A stretch of DNA of 64,000 nucleotides from Prosthecodimorpha hirschii (lineage in GTDB: Bacteria; Pseudomonadota; Alphaproteobacteria; Rhizobiales; Ancalomicrobiaceae): the NCBI RefSeq assembly GCF_001305515.1, contig NZ_LJYW01000001.1, positions 1,658,320-1,722,319 of the forward strand, in the 5' to 3' direction. Positions 10,324 to 17,541 of the stretch are shown one piece after another. The position numbers and the translations under genes were made by a program. The notes beneath the pieces were generated by a model. That model worked only from the letters and a program-made list of their open reading frames with translations. It did not search any database and was not told the DNA's origin. How positions within the stretch are numbered: the first letter of the stretch is position 1; every line of letters starts with the position of its first letter.

Positions 10324-10833
10324 TCATTTCGCGTGGGTGGCGACGCCGATCGCCATGAAACCGTGGCGGCCGTCCTTGGTGATATAGGCCGAGCGCGCCC
10401 AGATGCGGACCGGTTTGCCGATGCAGCACTGCGTCCCGTCGCGGGCAATCTCGGCCATGATCGAAGCCGCCGTCATGTCCTGCAGGTGGAAGATCACCGT
10501 GCGCCCCGCCCGGCTCGTGACCTCCAGCCCGTAGCGGGCGGTCGGCGGGGTGGGGATTTCGTTGAGGCGTGCCGACTCTTCGTAATAGGGCGCGCCGGCC
10601 GGCCACAGGAAGGGCGGACGCTTCAGCGTACCCATGACCACGACGGGATCGAGCGGCCGGAAGAAATTCGGTCCTTTGCGGAACCGCAGTGCGTTGCGCC
10701 CTGCGATGAAGCCATCGAGGTCGACCGGCTGGAAATCCGGGTTCGAAAAGGCCGAGGTCGGATCGAGGGCCGCCGCCGGCGGGCCGGAGAGGACGAGCAC
10801 CGCCAGAAGGGCGGCGACACCGGAGCGCATCAT
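10324..10833 (-). CDS. Secreted hypothetical protein
   Basis: A 169-aa protein beginning with a plausible Sec signal peptide (MMRSGVAALLAVLVLSGPPAAA, cleavage after AAA/AAL near residue 22). The mature part is about 147 aa with two adjacent cysteines (QCCIGKP), a proline-rich middle, and ends in ARSAYITKDGRHGFMAIGVATHAK. It is likely periplasmic. The family is not recognised. Upstream, 10834-11121 shows no gene. Confidence 0.65.
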   Translation of the reverse strand: MMRSGVAALLAVLVLSGPPAAALDPTSAFSNPDFQPVDLDGFIAGRNALRFRKGPNFFRPLDPVVVMGTLKRPPFLWPAGAPYYEESARLNEIPTPPTARYGLEVTSRAGRTVIFHLQDMTAASIMAEIARDGTQCCIGKPVRIWARSAYITKDGRHGFMAIGVATHAK

Positions 10834-11121
10834 CGGAAAACATGTCGAGCGCGAAGACGGGGCGGCGCACGAGGGCTTGCGGGCCGGAGGGGCGGGATCG
10901 ATCGGCGGCGTGGGGCCGGTTCGGATCGCTCAACCCTTAGTCGACCGGACACCGGACCGGCAAGGTGGCAATGCGCGGCAGGATGCCTGTTTGGCGGGCT
11001 TACGCGATGGGCCGATGCGCGCGAGGCTTGACGCTCGTCCGGCCGGCGTGGTTTGCCTGCCGGGACGGCGGCGGTCGGCGACCGCCGGCGCTGAACCGGC
11101 CATGCAGAGCGAGCGGCACCG

Positions 11122-11412
11122 ATGTCCTTCCTGAAGAAGCTTTTCGGCCTCGGCGGCGGCCCGTCCGCGCCGGCCGCGCCCCAGCCCGGCCCGACCCAGG
11201 AGCATGAGGGCTTCGTGATCGAGGCGACGCCGTTTCTCGAAGGCGGCCAGCATCAGGTCTGCGGGGTGATCCGGCGCGAGATCGACGGCGTCCTGAAGGA
11301 GCATCGCTTCATCCGCGCCGACCGCATGGCGTCGCGCGACGACGCCCTCGACATGACCTTCCGCAAGGCGCGCCAGATCATCGACGAACGCCGCGGCAAG
11401 ATTTTCGACTGA
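11122..11412 (+). CDS. HlyU-type small regulator-domain protein
   Basis: A 96-aa protein starting MSFLKKLFGLGGG, followed by a proline-rich linker and a compact domain (about 27-96) with GFVIEATP, GVIRREIDG and DMTFRKARQIIDERG-like elements. This matches the HlyU domain family (PF10115), named after a Vibrio haemolysin activator; the Hyphomicrobiales members are short and functionally uncharacterised. The ATG at 11122 fits the conserved MSFLKKLF beginning. It stands alone upstream of the Uma2 genes. Confidence 0.75.
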   Translation: MSFLKKLFGLGGGPSAPAAPQPGPTQEHEGFVIEATPFLEGGQHQVCGVIRREIDGVLKEHRFIRADRMASRDDALDMTFRKARQIIDERRGKIFD

Positions 11413-11467
11413 CGGGCCGGCGCGCCGGGTGCCTGCGGCACGCGTACGCCCGCGATACCGGCCCCGG

Positions 11468-11495
11468 CTTCACGGATCGGCGCCGCCACTATAGA
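11468..11495 (+). promoter_or_regulatory. Candidate promoter of the first Uma2 gene
   Basis: CTTCAC (11468-11473) and TATAGA (11490-11495) with a 16-nt spacer fit a sigma-70 promoter. The -10 box ends 10 nt before the ATG at 11506, so the transcript would have almost no leader. No ribosome-binding site is seen between them. Confidence 0.45.
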
Positions 11496-11505
11496 TTGCG
11501 GCACC

Positions 11506-12081
11506 ATGAGCGCTCCAACCGTCCTTGCCGCCGATGGTCTGCCGCGCCGCGCCTTCACGATCGCGGATCTCGACCGCATGGTCGAGGCCGGGATCGTCGG
11601 GCCTGAGGAGCGGCTGGAGATCGTCCACGGGGAGCTGATCCCGCGAGCCGACAAGAGCGCGCGCCACGAAATCCTGAAGCGCGCGATGATCTATCGCCTC
11701 GTCCGCGGCCTGCCGCCGGAGGCGCTGTTCATCCCCGAAACCGGCTGGCGGCTGGAACCGACGCTCTATCTGGAACCGGATTTCCTGATCTTTCCGGCCG
11801 GCGTCCGGCAGGCCGCGGTGACCGGCCGCGACGCGCTGCTGGTGATCGAACTGTCGGACTCCACGCTCGGCTACGATCTCGGCCGCAAGCCGGCGCTCTA
11901 TGCCGGCGAGGGTGTCCGCGAATATTGGGTGATCGACGCGGCGCGGCGCGTCACGCATGTCCACCGGGACCCCGCCGGAGACGGCTACCGCTCCGTCGCC
12001 GCCTGGCCGGCGGAGGCCGAACTCCGCCCGCAGTTGATCCCGGGCTTCTCGGTCCGCCTCGCCGATTTCCCCGAAGACTGA
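11506..12081 (+). CDS. Uma2 family (DUF820) endonuclease-like protein, paralogue A
   Basis: A 191-aa protein with the Uma2/DUF820 fold, a PD-(D/E)XK nuclease-like domain. The family core is intact: EPDF with Asp92, VIELSDST with Glu115, YDLGRK with Asp124 and Lys128, then VREYWVID. The family is predicted to cut nucleic acid but its biology is largely unknown. It shares the opening ADGLPRRAFT with paralogue B 3 kb away and is the most diverged of the four copies here. No toxin-antitoxin or methylase partner is adjacent. It is followed 46 bp later by repeat R2 copy 1. Confidence 0.88.
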   Translation: MSAPTVLAADGLPRRAFTIADLDRMVEAGIVGPEERLEIVHGELIPRADKSARHEILKRAMIYRLVRGLPPEALFIPETGWRLEPTLYLEPDFLIFPAGVRQAAVTGRDALLVIELSDSTLGYDLGRKPALYAGEGVREYWVIDAARRVTHVHRDPAGDGYRSVAAWPAEAELRPQLIPGFSVRLADFPED

Positions 12082-12126
12082 ACCGCACGCCGTCGGACGA
12101 CATCGGCCGATCGGAGGGCGCGCGCT

Positions 12127-12250
12127 TATACCGACGGTCATGGAATGATCGTCGGTATTCGAGACGCGGATTTCTCATGCCTCTGACGCCTATGAGAAAT
12201 TCGCGTTACTTCAACGGCCCGATGCGTCAGCATCCTGCGCCGTTGGTATT
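12127..12250 (+). repeat. Structured intergenic repeat R2, copy 1
   Basis: A 124-bp element repeated at 18212-18335 and inverted at 35035-35160. It contains three stem-loops: ATACCGACG/CGTCGGTAT with a 13-nt loop, ATTTCTCAT/ATGAGAAAT with a 13-nt loop (stem extendable by ACGCG-type pairs), and CAACGG/CCGTTG around a longer loop. It lies 46 bp after the Uma2-A stop in the same direction. The rest of the 422-bp gap (12251-12503) shows no gene or signal that I can support. Confidence 0.88.
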
Positions 12251-12503
12251 ATGCCTCCGGCCCGCATGCCGACGCCGTCCGGCGGTGTCGTCCGCGCCCG
12301 GCGCCAACCTCCCCCGCCCTGGGGCGCCCCGAAGCAACCGATCCGGTCCGGCCGGTCGCTCCGGGTTCGAGAGCGGCCCGGCAAGCCCGGTCCGGGCCGA
12401 GCCCCGCCCCCGCGACTGAGCCGGCAGGGGCCGGGCTTCGCAGCGCCGCGCGGCGGCCGGCCGGCCGGGTATGCCGCGCCGACGCGCCGCGACCGATCCG
12501 ACG

Positions 12504-13031
12504 TCAGGCGGCCGGCTTGAAGTCCGGCACGGCGCCCATGAAGTCGCGCTTGCCGATCTCGACGCCGGCGGCGCGCAGGATCGCGTAGGCGGCGACGATG
12601 TGGAAATGGAAGTTCGGCATCGCGAAATGGACGAGATAGTTGGTGCCGCCCATCTGCATCTTGTTCGGCCCGACCGGGAAGACGATCTGGCGCGAACCGC
12701 CGGCATCGATGGCCGCCGCATCGACGTTTCTCAGGAAGTCGGCCGTCTTGGCGATGCGCGCCTTCAGCTGGTCGAGCGTCGTCTCGTCATCCTCGAAGCG
12801 CGGCGCCTCGACGCCGGCGAGCCGGGCCGTGGCGTTCTTGGCGAAGTCGCAGGCGATCTGAACCTGGCGCGACAGCGCGAACATGTCCGGAATGAGCCGC
12901 GTCGCCGCCATCACGGCCGGATCGATCTTCTTCGCCGCACAATGCCCCGCCGCCTTGTCGAGCACACCCGAAAGCGCCTCCAGCGTGCGAACGAAGACCG
13001 GCACGGAAATTTCGGAAAGGGAGAGGGTCAT
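12504..13031 (-). CDS. DUF1993 family protein
   Basis: A 175-aa, mostly helical cytoplasmic protein. Recognisable family features are the N-terminal helix with VFVRTLEALSGVLDKA, the segment DMFALSRQVQIACDFAKN, and the C-terminal block NFHFHIVAAYAILRAAGVEIGKRDFMG, typical of DUF1993 proteins, which resemble the DinB/YfiT-like four-helix bundles. The function is unknown. The ATG at 13031 has AGGA about 10 nt upstream. A GTG at 13055 is the alternative. It is divergent from the alanine-rich orphan gene. Confidence 0.82.
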   Translation of the reverse strand: MTLSLSEISVPVFVRTLEALSGVLDKAAGHCAAKKIDPAVMAATRLIPDMFALSRQVQIACDFAKNATARLAGVEAPRFEDDETTLDQLKARIAKTADFLRNVDAAAIDAGGSRQIVFPVGPNKMQMGGTNYLVHFAMPNFHFHIVAAYAILRAAGVEIGKRDFMGAVPDFKPAA

Positions 13032-13216
13032 TGGGGGGGAATCCTGTCTCGGCACCGGCCGCCGAAGGGTGAAGAACCGGAATGCGCCCGGGATAGCGCA
13101 CCTGAGGCGACCGGGGAAGGCGGGCGGTGGGTTGTCGGCGGCGCGGGGGCGGAAGGCTGGTTGAAACAGAAGTGCCGTTGGGGGATACTGAGTTCGGACT
13201 CGGGCGGGATGGGCGG

Positions 13217-14818
13217 ATGGTTGATTTCACAAATCGCCGCGAAACAGAAGCCTGGCTTTCGGAAAAGCCCCGAGATGTGGCGATTGTTCTAGCTGCCAGA
13301 GCTGCGCTGCGAGTGCTACCGACTCTTCACCGGGTGATCATTCCCCATGAGCGGATCCAGGATATTGTCCTTCCAACATTCCGCGGTATGGCCGTGTCAT
13401 GGGTTGCTTCTAGGTTTCCGGCTCAGAGCGTAGGCCTTCGTCCTTATGCTTCCGCTGCGGATGACGCCGCGTCTGCTGCTGCCTCTGCTGCGTCTGTCGT
13501 TGCAGTAGCCGCCTCAACCTCGACGTCCGCAGCCTACACAGCTGCTGCCGTGGCATCGAATGCCTCGGGGGAGGCTGCTGCCTTCGCAGCCTATTCCGTT
13601 TCTGCGGCTTTGGCAGCCGCCGCAGACGACCGCAAAGCCTCAGCTGAAGCCCTTTCCTTTGACGCCGCCACCATGGAGGAGGGACTAACACCTACTATCC
13701 TCGCAGGAAGGCCGCTCTGGCCGGACCGCATAACGAGTTCGAGCAAAGCAGGATGGGACGCATTGAAGCGCGACCTGCTCTCGGCTGGTGACGACTGGGA
13801 CGTCTGGACCGACTGGTACGACGACCGCCTCGCCGGCAAACGTCCCTGGCGCCGATCGCTTGAGATCGCCCGTGCGACCTTGCCGGACGATCTCTGGGAG
13901 CAAGGCCCCAAGGCGGTCAATGCGGAGATCAAGCGCCTGATCGCGGCGGAGAAGGCGAAGACCGCCGCCAATCGGCGGGCGTCCCGGGATGGCGTCCAGA
14001 GCATAGGCGATCTGGAACCGCTCGATATTCCCTCGCCGGTCAGCTTCAAATGGCAGGATGGCGTGATCGCCTTAGGCGGCTCGGCCTTGCCGGTGCTGGG
14101 ACCGCGGAACGATCCGCGCGACCTTGCGCGCAAGATGCAGGCATGCCGCGAGATAGCCAAGGACATCTCAGCGAAGATTGCCAAAGGTCGCTACAATTGC
14201 CGGGTTGAGTACCGGGAGCATCTGGAAGGATATCTCCAGTGGTTCCCGGACGGCGACGACGGGAACATCTATCTGGCAGACCGCAGCGCTCGCGCCTTGC
14301 GCGAATTATTGGTCGCGGAGCAGGATGAGCTGCCGCGGCCGTTTGTCGCCGACGTGAAAGGATTTCTCGAGCAGCACATTGGAATCCGCCCTCACTTCCA
14401 GGAGCTGCTTGAATTCTTCGAAAGCGTTCGCACGCACGCCCTGCCGGAACCCTTGCCCCAGGATGCCGTCGACCAGGCCCGTCAGGCGATCGCCGAGGCG
14501 ACGCCGGAGGTGTTCGCACCGAATGTCGGTCAGGCTTTGGACGTGGAAAGCGGTCCGCCGTCGACCGTGGAACAGCCGTCGGTCGCAGGCGAGTCCGGCA
14601 TCTCGAAGATCGAACTCCCGCCCGATCCCATTCAGACGCTGGATCCCGAGATTGAGAAATCAGGCGCGATCGCAAGGACATTAAACGCCCTTGGAAAAGT
14701 CCTCAAGCAGGGGCCGGACTACGTCAAGAATATGGAAGCGTGGGAAAAGGTCAGCACGCGGCTACTCCCCTATCTCCACACGATCATCGAGTGGCTTCGG
14801 AACATGACCGGCCTTTGA
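13217..14818 (+). CDS. Alanine-rich hypothetical protein of foreign-looking composition
   Basis: A 533-aa protein that I cannot assign. Order: an N-terminal helical part (1-75), an extremely Ala/Ser-rich stretch (about 76-140) with short AxAA-type periodicity and one YxxAAA motif, a WDVWTDWYDDRLAGK motif near residue 195, a mixed alpha/beta middle, a Pro/Glu-rich linker (about 420-475) and a C-terminal amphipathic stretch KVLKQGPDYVKNMEAWEKV followed by a hydrophobic helix. Related WDVWTDWY proteins exist in rhizobia but lack a known role. The first 450 bp use AT-ending codons (gct, cta, act) unlike every neighbour, suggesting transfer. The start is the ATG at 13217 giving MVDFTNRRET. A longer frame exists. 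Confidence 0.7.
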   Translation: MVDFTNRRETEAWLSEKPRDVAIVLAARAALRVLPTLHRVIIPHERIQDIVLPTFRGMAVSWVASRFPAQSVGLRPYASAADDAASAAASAASVVAVAASTSTSAAYTAAAVASNASGEAAAFAAYSVSAALAAAADDRKASAEALSFDAATMEEGLTPTILAGRPLWPDRITSSSKAGWDALKRDLLSAGDDWDVWTDWYDDRLAGKRPWRRSLEIARATLPDDLWEQGPKAVNAEIKRLIAAEKAKTAANRRASRDGVQSIGDLEPLDIPSPVSFKWQDGVIALGGSALPVLGPRNDPRDLARKMQACREIAKDISAKIAKGRYNCRVEYREHLEGYLQWFPDGDDGNIYLADRSARALRELLVAEQDELPRPFVADVKGFLEQHIGIRPHFQELLEFFESVRTHALPEPLPQDAVDQARQAIAEATPEVFAPNVGQALDVESGPPSTVEQPSVAGESGISKIELPPDPIQTLDPEIEKSGAIARTLNALGKVLKQGPDYVKNMEAWEKVSTRLLPYLHTIIEWLRNMTGL

Positions 14819-14834
14819 CCCTTACAACCCATCC

Positions 14835-14862
14835 TTGCCGCCCCCCGCCCCCGTGCTATCCT
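14835..14862 (+). promoter_or_regulatory. Duplicated leaderless-type promoter, copy 1
   Basis: TTGCCG (14835-14840), a 16-nt spacer of C/G and TATCCT (14857-14862) form a sigma-70-like promoter whose -10 box ends just 7 nt before the ATG of Uma2-B, so transcription would start at or next to the start codon. The same block recurs at 15497-15524. Confidence 0.6.
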
Positions 14863-14869
14863 TTCCCCC

Positions 14870-15448
14870 ATGAACGCCCGGACCCTGATCGCTGCCGATG
14901 GTCTGCCGCGCCGTGCCTTTACGGTGGCGGAGGTGGAGGCGATGGTGCGGGCCGGGATCCTGGCCGAGGACGAGCGGATCGAGCTGATCGACGGGGAGTT
15001 GATCCCGATGTCGCCGAAGGACAGCCGCCACGAGACGGTCAAGATCGCGCTCAACCTGCATTGGGGGCGCCTTTGTCCGGACGACAGGCTGGTCGCACAA
15101 GGGACCACGGTCCGCCTGTCGCCGGACAGCTATCTGGAACCGGATTTCGTGATCTTCCCCTTCGCGGCCGGGATCGACGGGCTCGGGCCGGAGACGGCGC
15201 TTCTGGCGGTCGAGATCGCCGACAGCTCGCTCGGCTACGACCTCGGCCGCAAGGCCGCCGTCTATGCCCGCTTCGGCATCGCCGAACTCTGGGTCGTCGA
15301 GGCCTGGACGCTCGCCGTGCATGTCCACACGGATCCCGGGCCGGACGGCTACCGCTCGGTCGCGATCCATGCCGCCGACGCCATGATCGTGCCGACCCGC
15401 GCCGCCGCCTTCGCGCTGCGCCCGGCCGCTCTGCGCCTGCCCGCCTGA
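14870..15448 (+). CDS. Uma2 family (DUF820) endonuclease-like protein, paralogue B
   Basis: A 192-aa Uma2 paralogue with the same core: LEPDF, AVEIADSS, YDLGRK and AELWVVEAW. The usual D after WVV is replaced by Glu. N-terminal residues 9-60 (ADGLPRRAFTVAEVEAMV...GELIPMSPKDSRHE) bridge paralogue A and paralogues C/D, so it looks like an intermediate in the family expansion. It sits 51 bp after the alanine-rich orphan gene and shares its promoter block with Uma2-C. No ribosome-binding site precedes the ATG. Confidence 0.87.
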   Translation: MNARTLIAADGLPRRAFTVAEVEAMVRAGILAEDERIELIDGELIPMSPKDSRHETVKIALNLHWGRLCPDDRLVAQGTTVRLSPDSYLEPDFVIFPFAAGIDGLGPETALLAVEIADSSLGYDLGRKAAVYARFGIAELWVVEAWTLAVHVHTDPGPDGYRSVAIHAADAMIVPTRAAAFALRPAALRLPA

Positions 15449-15496
15449 CGGCGGCGCCCCTCCCCATCCCTCCTCCATCCGCCCCTTCCCCAATCC

Positions 15497-15524
15497 TTGC
15501 CGCCCCCCGCCCCCGTGCTATCCT
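15497..15524 (+). promoter_or_regulatory. Duplicated leaderless-type promoter, copy 2
   Basis: TTGCCG (15497-15502) and TATCCT (15519-15524) with the identical 16-nt spacer seen at 14835-14862, again ending 7 nt before an ATG (Uma2-C). The preservation of spacing and sequence across the duplication supports a functional promoter. Confidence 0.6.
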
Positions 15525-15531
15525 TCGCCCC

Positions 15532-16164
15532 ATGAACCACGCCGTCCGCCCGACCGCGAATGAGCCCCGCACGACCCGCGCCGCCGACGGGATGGAGCGA
15601 CGCGCCTTCACGGTCGAGGAGGTCGAGGCGATGGTGGCGGCCGGCATCGTCGGCGAGGACGAGCGGTTCGAGCTGATCGGCGGGGAGATGGTGCCGATGT
15701 CGCCGAAGGGCGCCCGACACGAGATGGTCAAGATCGAGCTGAACCGCTGGTTCCAGGTCATGGCCCCGAAGGATGTGTCCGTGGCGCCCGAGACGACGTT
15801 GCGGCTGGACCGGTTGAACTTCATCGAGCCGGATTTCTGCGTGTTCGATCGTGCGCTGGATCTGACGAAACTCGACGGCTCGCGCGTGCGCCTCGCCGTC
15901 GAGGTCGCCGCCTCCAGCCTCGCCTATGATCTCGGCCGCAAGATCGGGCTCTATGCCGCCTTCGGCGTGCCGGAGGTCTGGGTCGTCGATGCCGCGACGC
16001 TCGTCACCCGCATCCACCGCCGGCTCGGCGCGGAGGGCTATGCGGATGTCCGCGATCTCGGCCCGGCCGAGCGGCTGGTGCCGGTCCGGGCGCCGGCGCT
16101 CGCCGTGACGCTGGCCGAACTCGGCCTCACCCCCGCCCGCGACCCCGCCCCCGATCCGGAATGA
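15532..16164 (+). CDS. Uma2 family (DUF820) endonuclease-like protein, paralogue C
   Basis: A 210-aa Uma2 protein with IEPDF (Asp101), AVEVAASS (Glu124), YDLGRK (Asp133, Lys137) and PEVWVVDA. Residues 1-60 and 121-200 are almost identical to paralogue D while 61-119, which should line the substrate side of the fold, differ strongly. This is the footprint of tandem duplication with later segmental replacement or fast divergence. The start MNHAVRPTANEPRTT is shared by both copies and is preceded by a leaderless-type promoter. The stop is followed by a copy of the thioesterase 5' end. Confidence 0.88.
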   Translation: MNHAVRPTANEPRTTRAADGMERRAFTVEEVEAMVAAGIVGEDERFELIGGEMVPMSPKGARHEMVKIELNRWFQVMAPKDVSVAPETTLRLDRLNFIEPDFCVFDRALDLTKLDGSRVRLAVEVAASSLAYDLGRKIGLYAAFGVPEVWVVDAATLVTRIHRRLGAEGYADVRDLGPAERLVPVRAPALAVTLAELGLTPARDPAPDPE

Positions 16165-16174
16165 GGCTCCCGCC

Positions 16175-16234
16175 ATGACCGACGCGATGCCTTCCGCCGA
16201 AGAAGCCCGAACGCGATCGCGCGAACGCCCATGA
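16175..16234 (+). pseudogene. Remnant of a thioesterase 5' end, a 19-codon ORF overlapping the Uma2-D start
   Basis: The 17 nt from 16175 match the start of the thioesterase gene at 16887 at 16 positions (ATG here, TTG there), and the upstream GAATGAGG...CGCC is also shared. After MTDAMPSAEEART the frame diverges and ends at a TGA (16232-16234) that overlaps the ATG of Uma2-D as ATGA. GAGG lies 8 nt before its ATG, so the small ORF may be translated and couple ribosomes into Uma2-D, which has no ribosome-binding site of its own. It marks the joint of the tandem duplication. Confidence 0.7.
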
Positions 16235-16866
16235 ACCACGCCGTCCGCCCGACAGCGAATGAGCCCCGCACGACCCGCGCCGCCGACGGGATGGAGCGGC
16301 GCGCCTTCACGGTCGAGGAGGTCGAGGCGATGGTGGCGGCCGGCATCGTCGGGGCGGACGAGCGGTTCGAGCTGATCGGCGGGGAGATGGTGCCGATGTC
16401 GCCGAAGGGCACCCTGCACGAATGGGTCAAGCGCAAGCTCAATCGGCATTTTCAGATCGAGGCGGGGCCGGCGTTCGACGTGCTGGTCGAGACGACGGTG
16501 CGCCTCGACGCACAGTCCTTCCTCGAGCCGGATTTCTGCGTCGTGCGCAGCACGGCCGCCCCGGCCCCGGTCGCCGCCAGCGATCTGTTCCTCGCCGTCG
16601 AGGTCGCCGCCTCCAGCCTCGCCTATGATCTCGGCCGCAAGATCGGGCTCTATGCCGCTTTCGGCGTGCCGGAGGTCTGGGTCGTCGATGCGGCGACGCT
16701 CGTCACCCGCATCCACCGCCGGCTCGGCGCGGAAGGCTATGCGGATGTCCGCGATCTCGGCCCGGCCGAGCGGCTGGTGCCGGTCCGGGTGCCGGCCCTC
16801 GCCGTGACGCTGGCCGAACTTGGCCTGACCCCTGCCCTTGAGACCGACCGCGAAGCCGCCCCCTGA
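16231..16866 (+). CDS. Uma2 family (DUF820) endonuclease-like protein, paralogue D
   Basis: A 211-aa close twin of paralogue C with LEPDF, AVEVAASS, YDLGRK and PEVWVVDA intact. Only one residue differs in the first 60 (Ala for Glu at 42). The middle (61-119) is different, with HEWVKRKLNRHF and a Pro/Ala stretch. The C-terminal 80 residues are again nearly identical. It has no promoter block of its own. Its ATG overlaps the stop of the 19-codon ORF before it, which suggests translation from the upstream transcript. The thioesterase gene follows after 20 bp. Confidence 0.88.
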   Translation: MNHAVRPTANEPRTTRAADGMERRAFTVEEVEAMVAAGIVGADERFELIGGEMVPMSPKGTLHEWVKRKLNRHFQIEAGPAFDVLVETTVRLDAQSFLEPDFCVVRSTAAPAPVAASDLFLAVEVAASSLAYDLGRKIGLYAAFGVPEVWVVDAATLVTRIHRRLGAEGYADVRDLGPAERLVPVRVPALAVTLAELGLTPALETDREAAP

Positions 16867-16886
16867 AACCGAATGAGGACCTCGCC

Positions 16887-17318
16887 TTGACCGACGCGAT
16901 GCCCGCCGCCGCGCCCGCCCGTATGCCGCCCCTGCCCGAGCCCGAGCAGCCGCGCGGCGAACTGACCGTGCGCACCATCGCGATGCCGGCCGACACCAAT
17001 GCGAATGGCGACATCTTCGGCGGCTGGGTGATGAGCCAGATGGACGTGGCCGGCGGCATTGCGGGTGTCCAGCGGGCGCGCGGCCGCGTCGTCACCATCG
17101 CGGTCGATGCGATGACCTTCATCCGGCCGGTCAAGGTCGGCGACGTGCTCTGCGTCTACACGGAGGTCGAGAAGGTCGGCCGGACCTCGATGAAGATCCA
17201 TATCGAGGCCTGGGCGCGGCGGTTCCGCACCGACGGCCGCGAGAAGGTCACCGACGCCACCTTCACCTTCGTCGCCATCGACGACGACGGCCGGCCGCGC
17301 CCCGTCCCGCCGCTCTGA
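16887..17318 (+). CDS. Acyl-CoA thioesterase, YciA-type hotdog fold
   Basis: A 143-aa single hotdog-domain protein that should hydrolyse acyl-CoA thioesters in the cytoplasm. The family motif TNANGDIFGGWVMSQMDVAGG (about residues 36-56) holds the catalytic aspartate. GRVVTIAVDAMTFIRPVKVGD follows as in YciA. The start is TTG at 16887: GAGGA lies 7 nt upstream, and the duplicated remnant at 16175 has ATG at exactly this position. It directly follows the Uma2 pair and was partly copied with it. Confidence 0.88.
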   Translation: MTDAMPAAAPARMPPLPEPEQPRGELTVRTIAMPADTNANGDIFGGWVMSQMDVAGGIAGVQRARGRVVTIAVDAMTFIRPVKVGDVLCVYTEVEKVGRTSMKIHIEAWARRFRTDGREKVTDATFTFVAIDDDGRPRPVPPL

Positions 17319-17367
17319 GCGCCCGCCCCCCTGGCGAAGGAAGCCGGGCGGAGGACAGTCGCCGATT

Positions 17368-17402
17368 GGCAGTGGGCAATGGGCAGTGGGCAATGGGCAG
17401 TG
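17368..17402 (+). repeat. 14-bp tandem repeat, 2.5 copies
   Basis: GGCAGTGGGCAATG is repeated 2.5 times without mismatch in the 223-bp gap between the thioesterase and a secreted protein gene. It is a simple-sequence tract prone to slippage. No function is evident. Confidence 0.8.
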
Positions 17403-17541
17403 ATCCTCGGCCTGCCTCGGGGCTCCGCGATACCGGGTTTCGGCGCGGCCGAAATTTGGCCCGACCGTTGCTGCAGGGAGGCGGGAATCCGGCCACCGGA
17501 TGGGCTATGGTCGGGCGCGCCGGTCGGCCTGGAGACATCGC

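Noticed and set aside
11506-16866. Toxin-antitoxin or restriction-modification system around the Uma2 genes
   Set aside because: No methylase, small antitoxin, or HTH partner is adjacent; the nearest genes are DUF1993, HlyU-type and a thioesterase.
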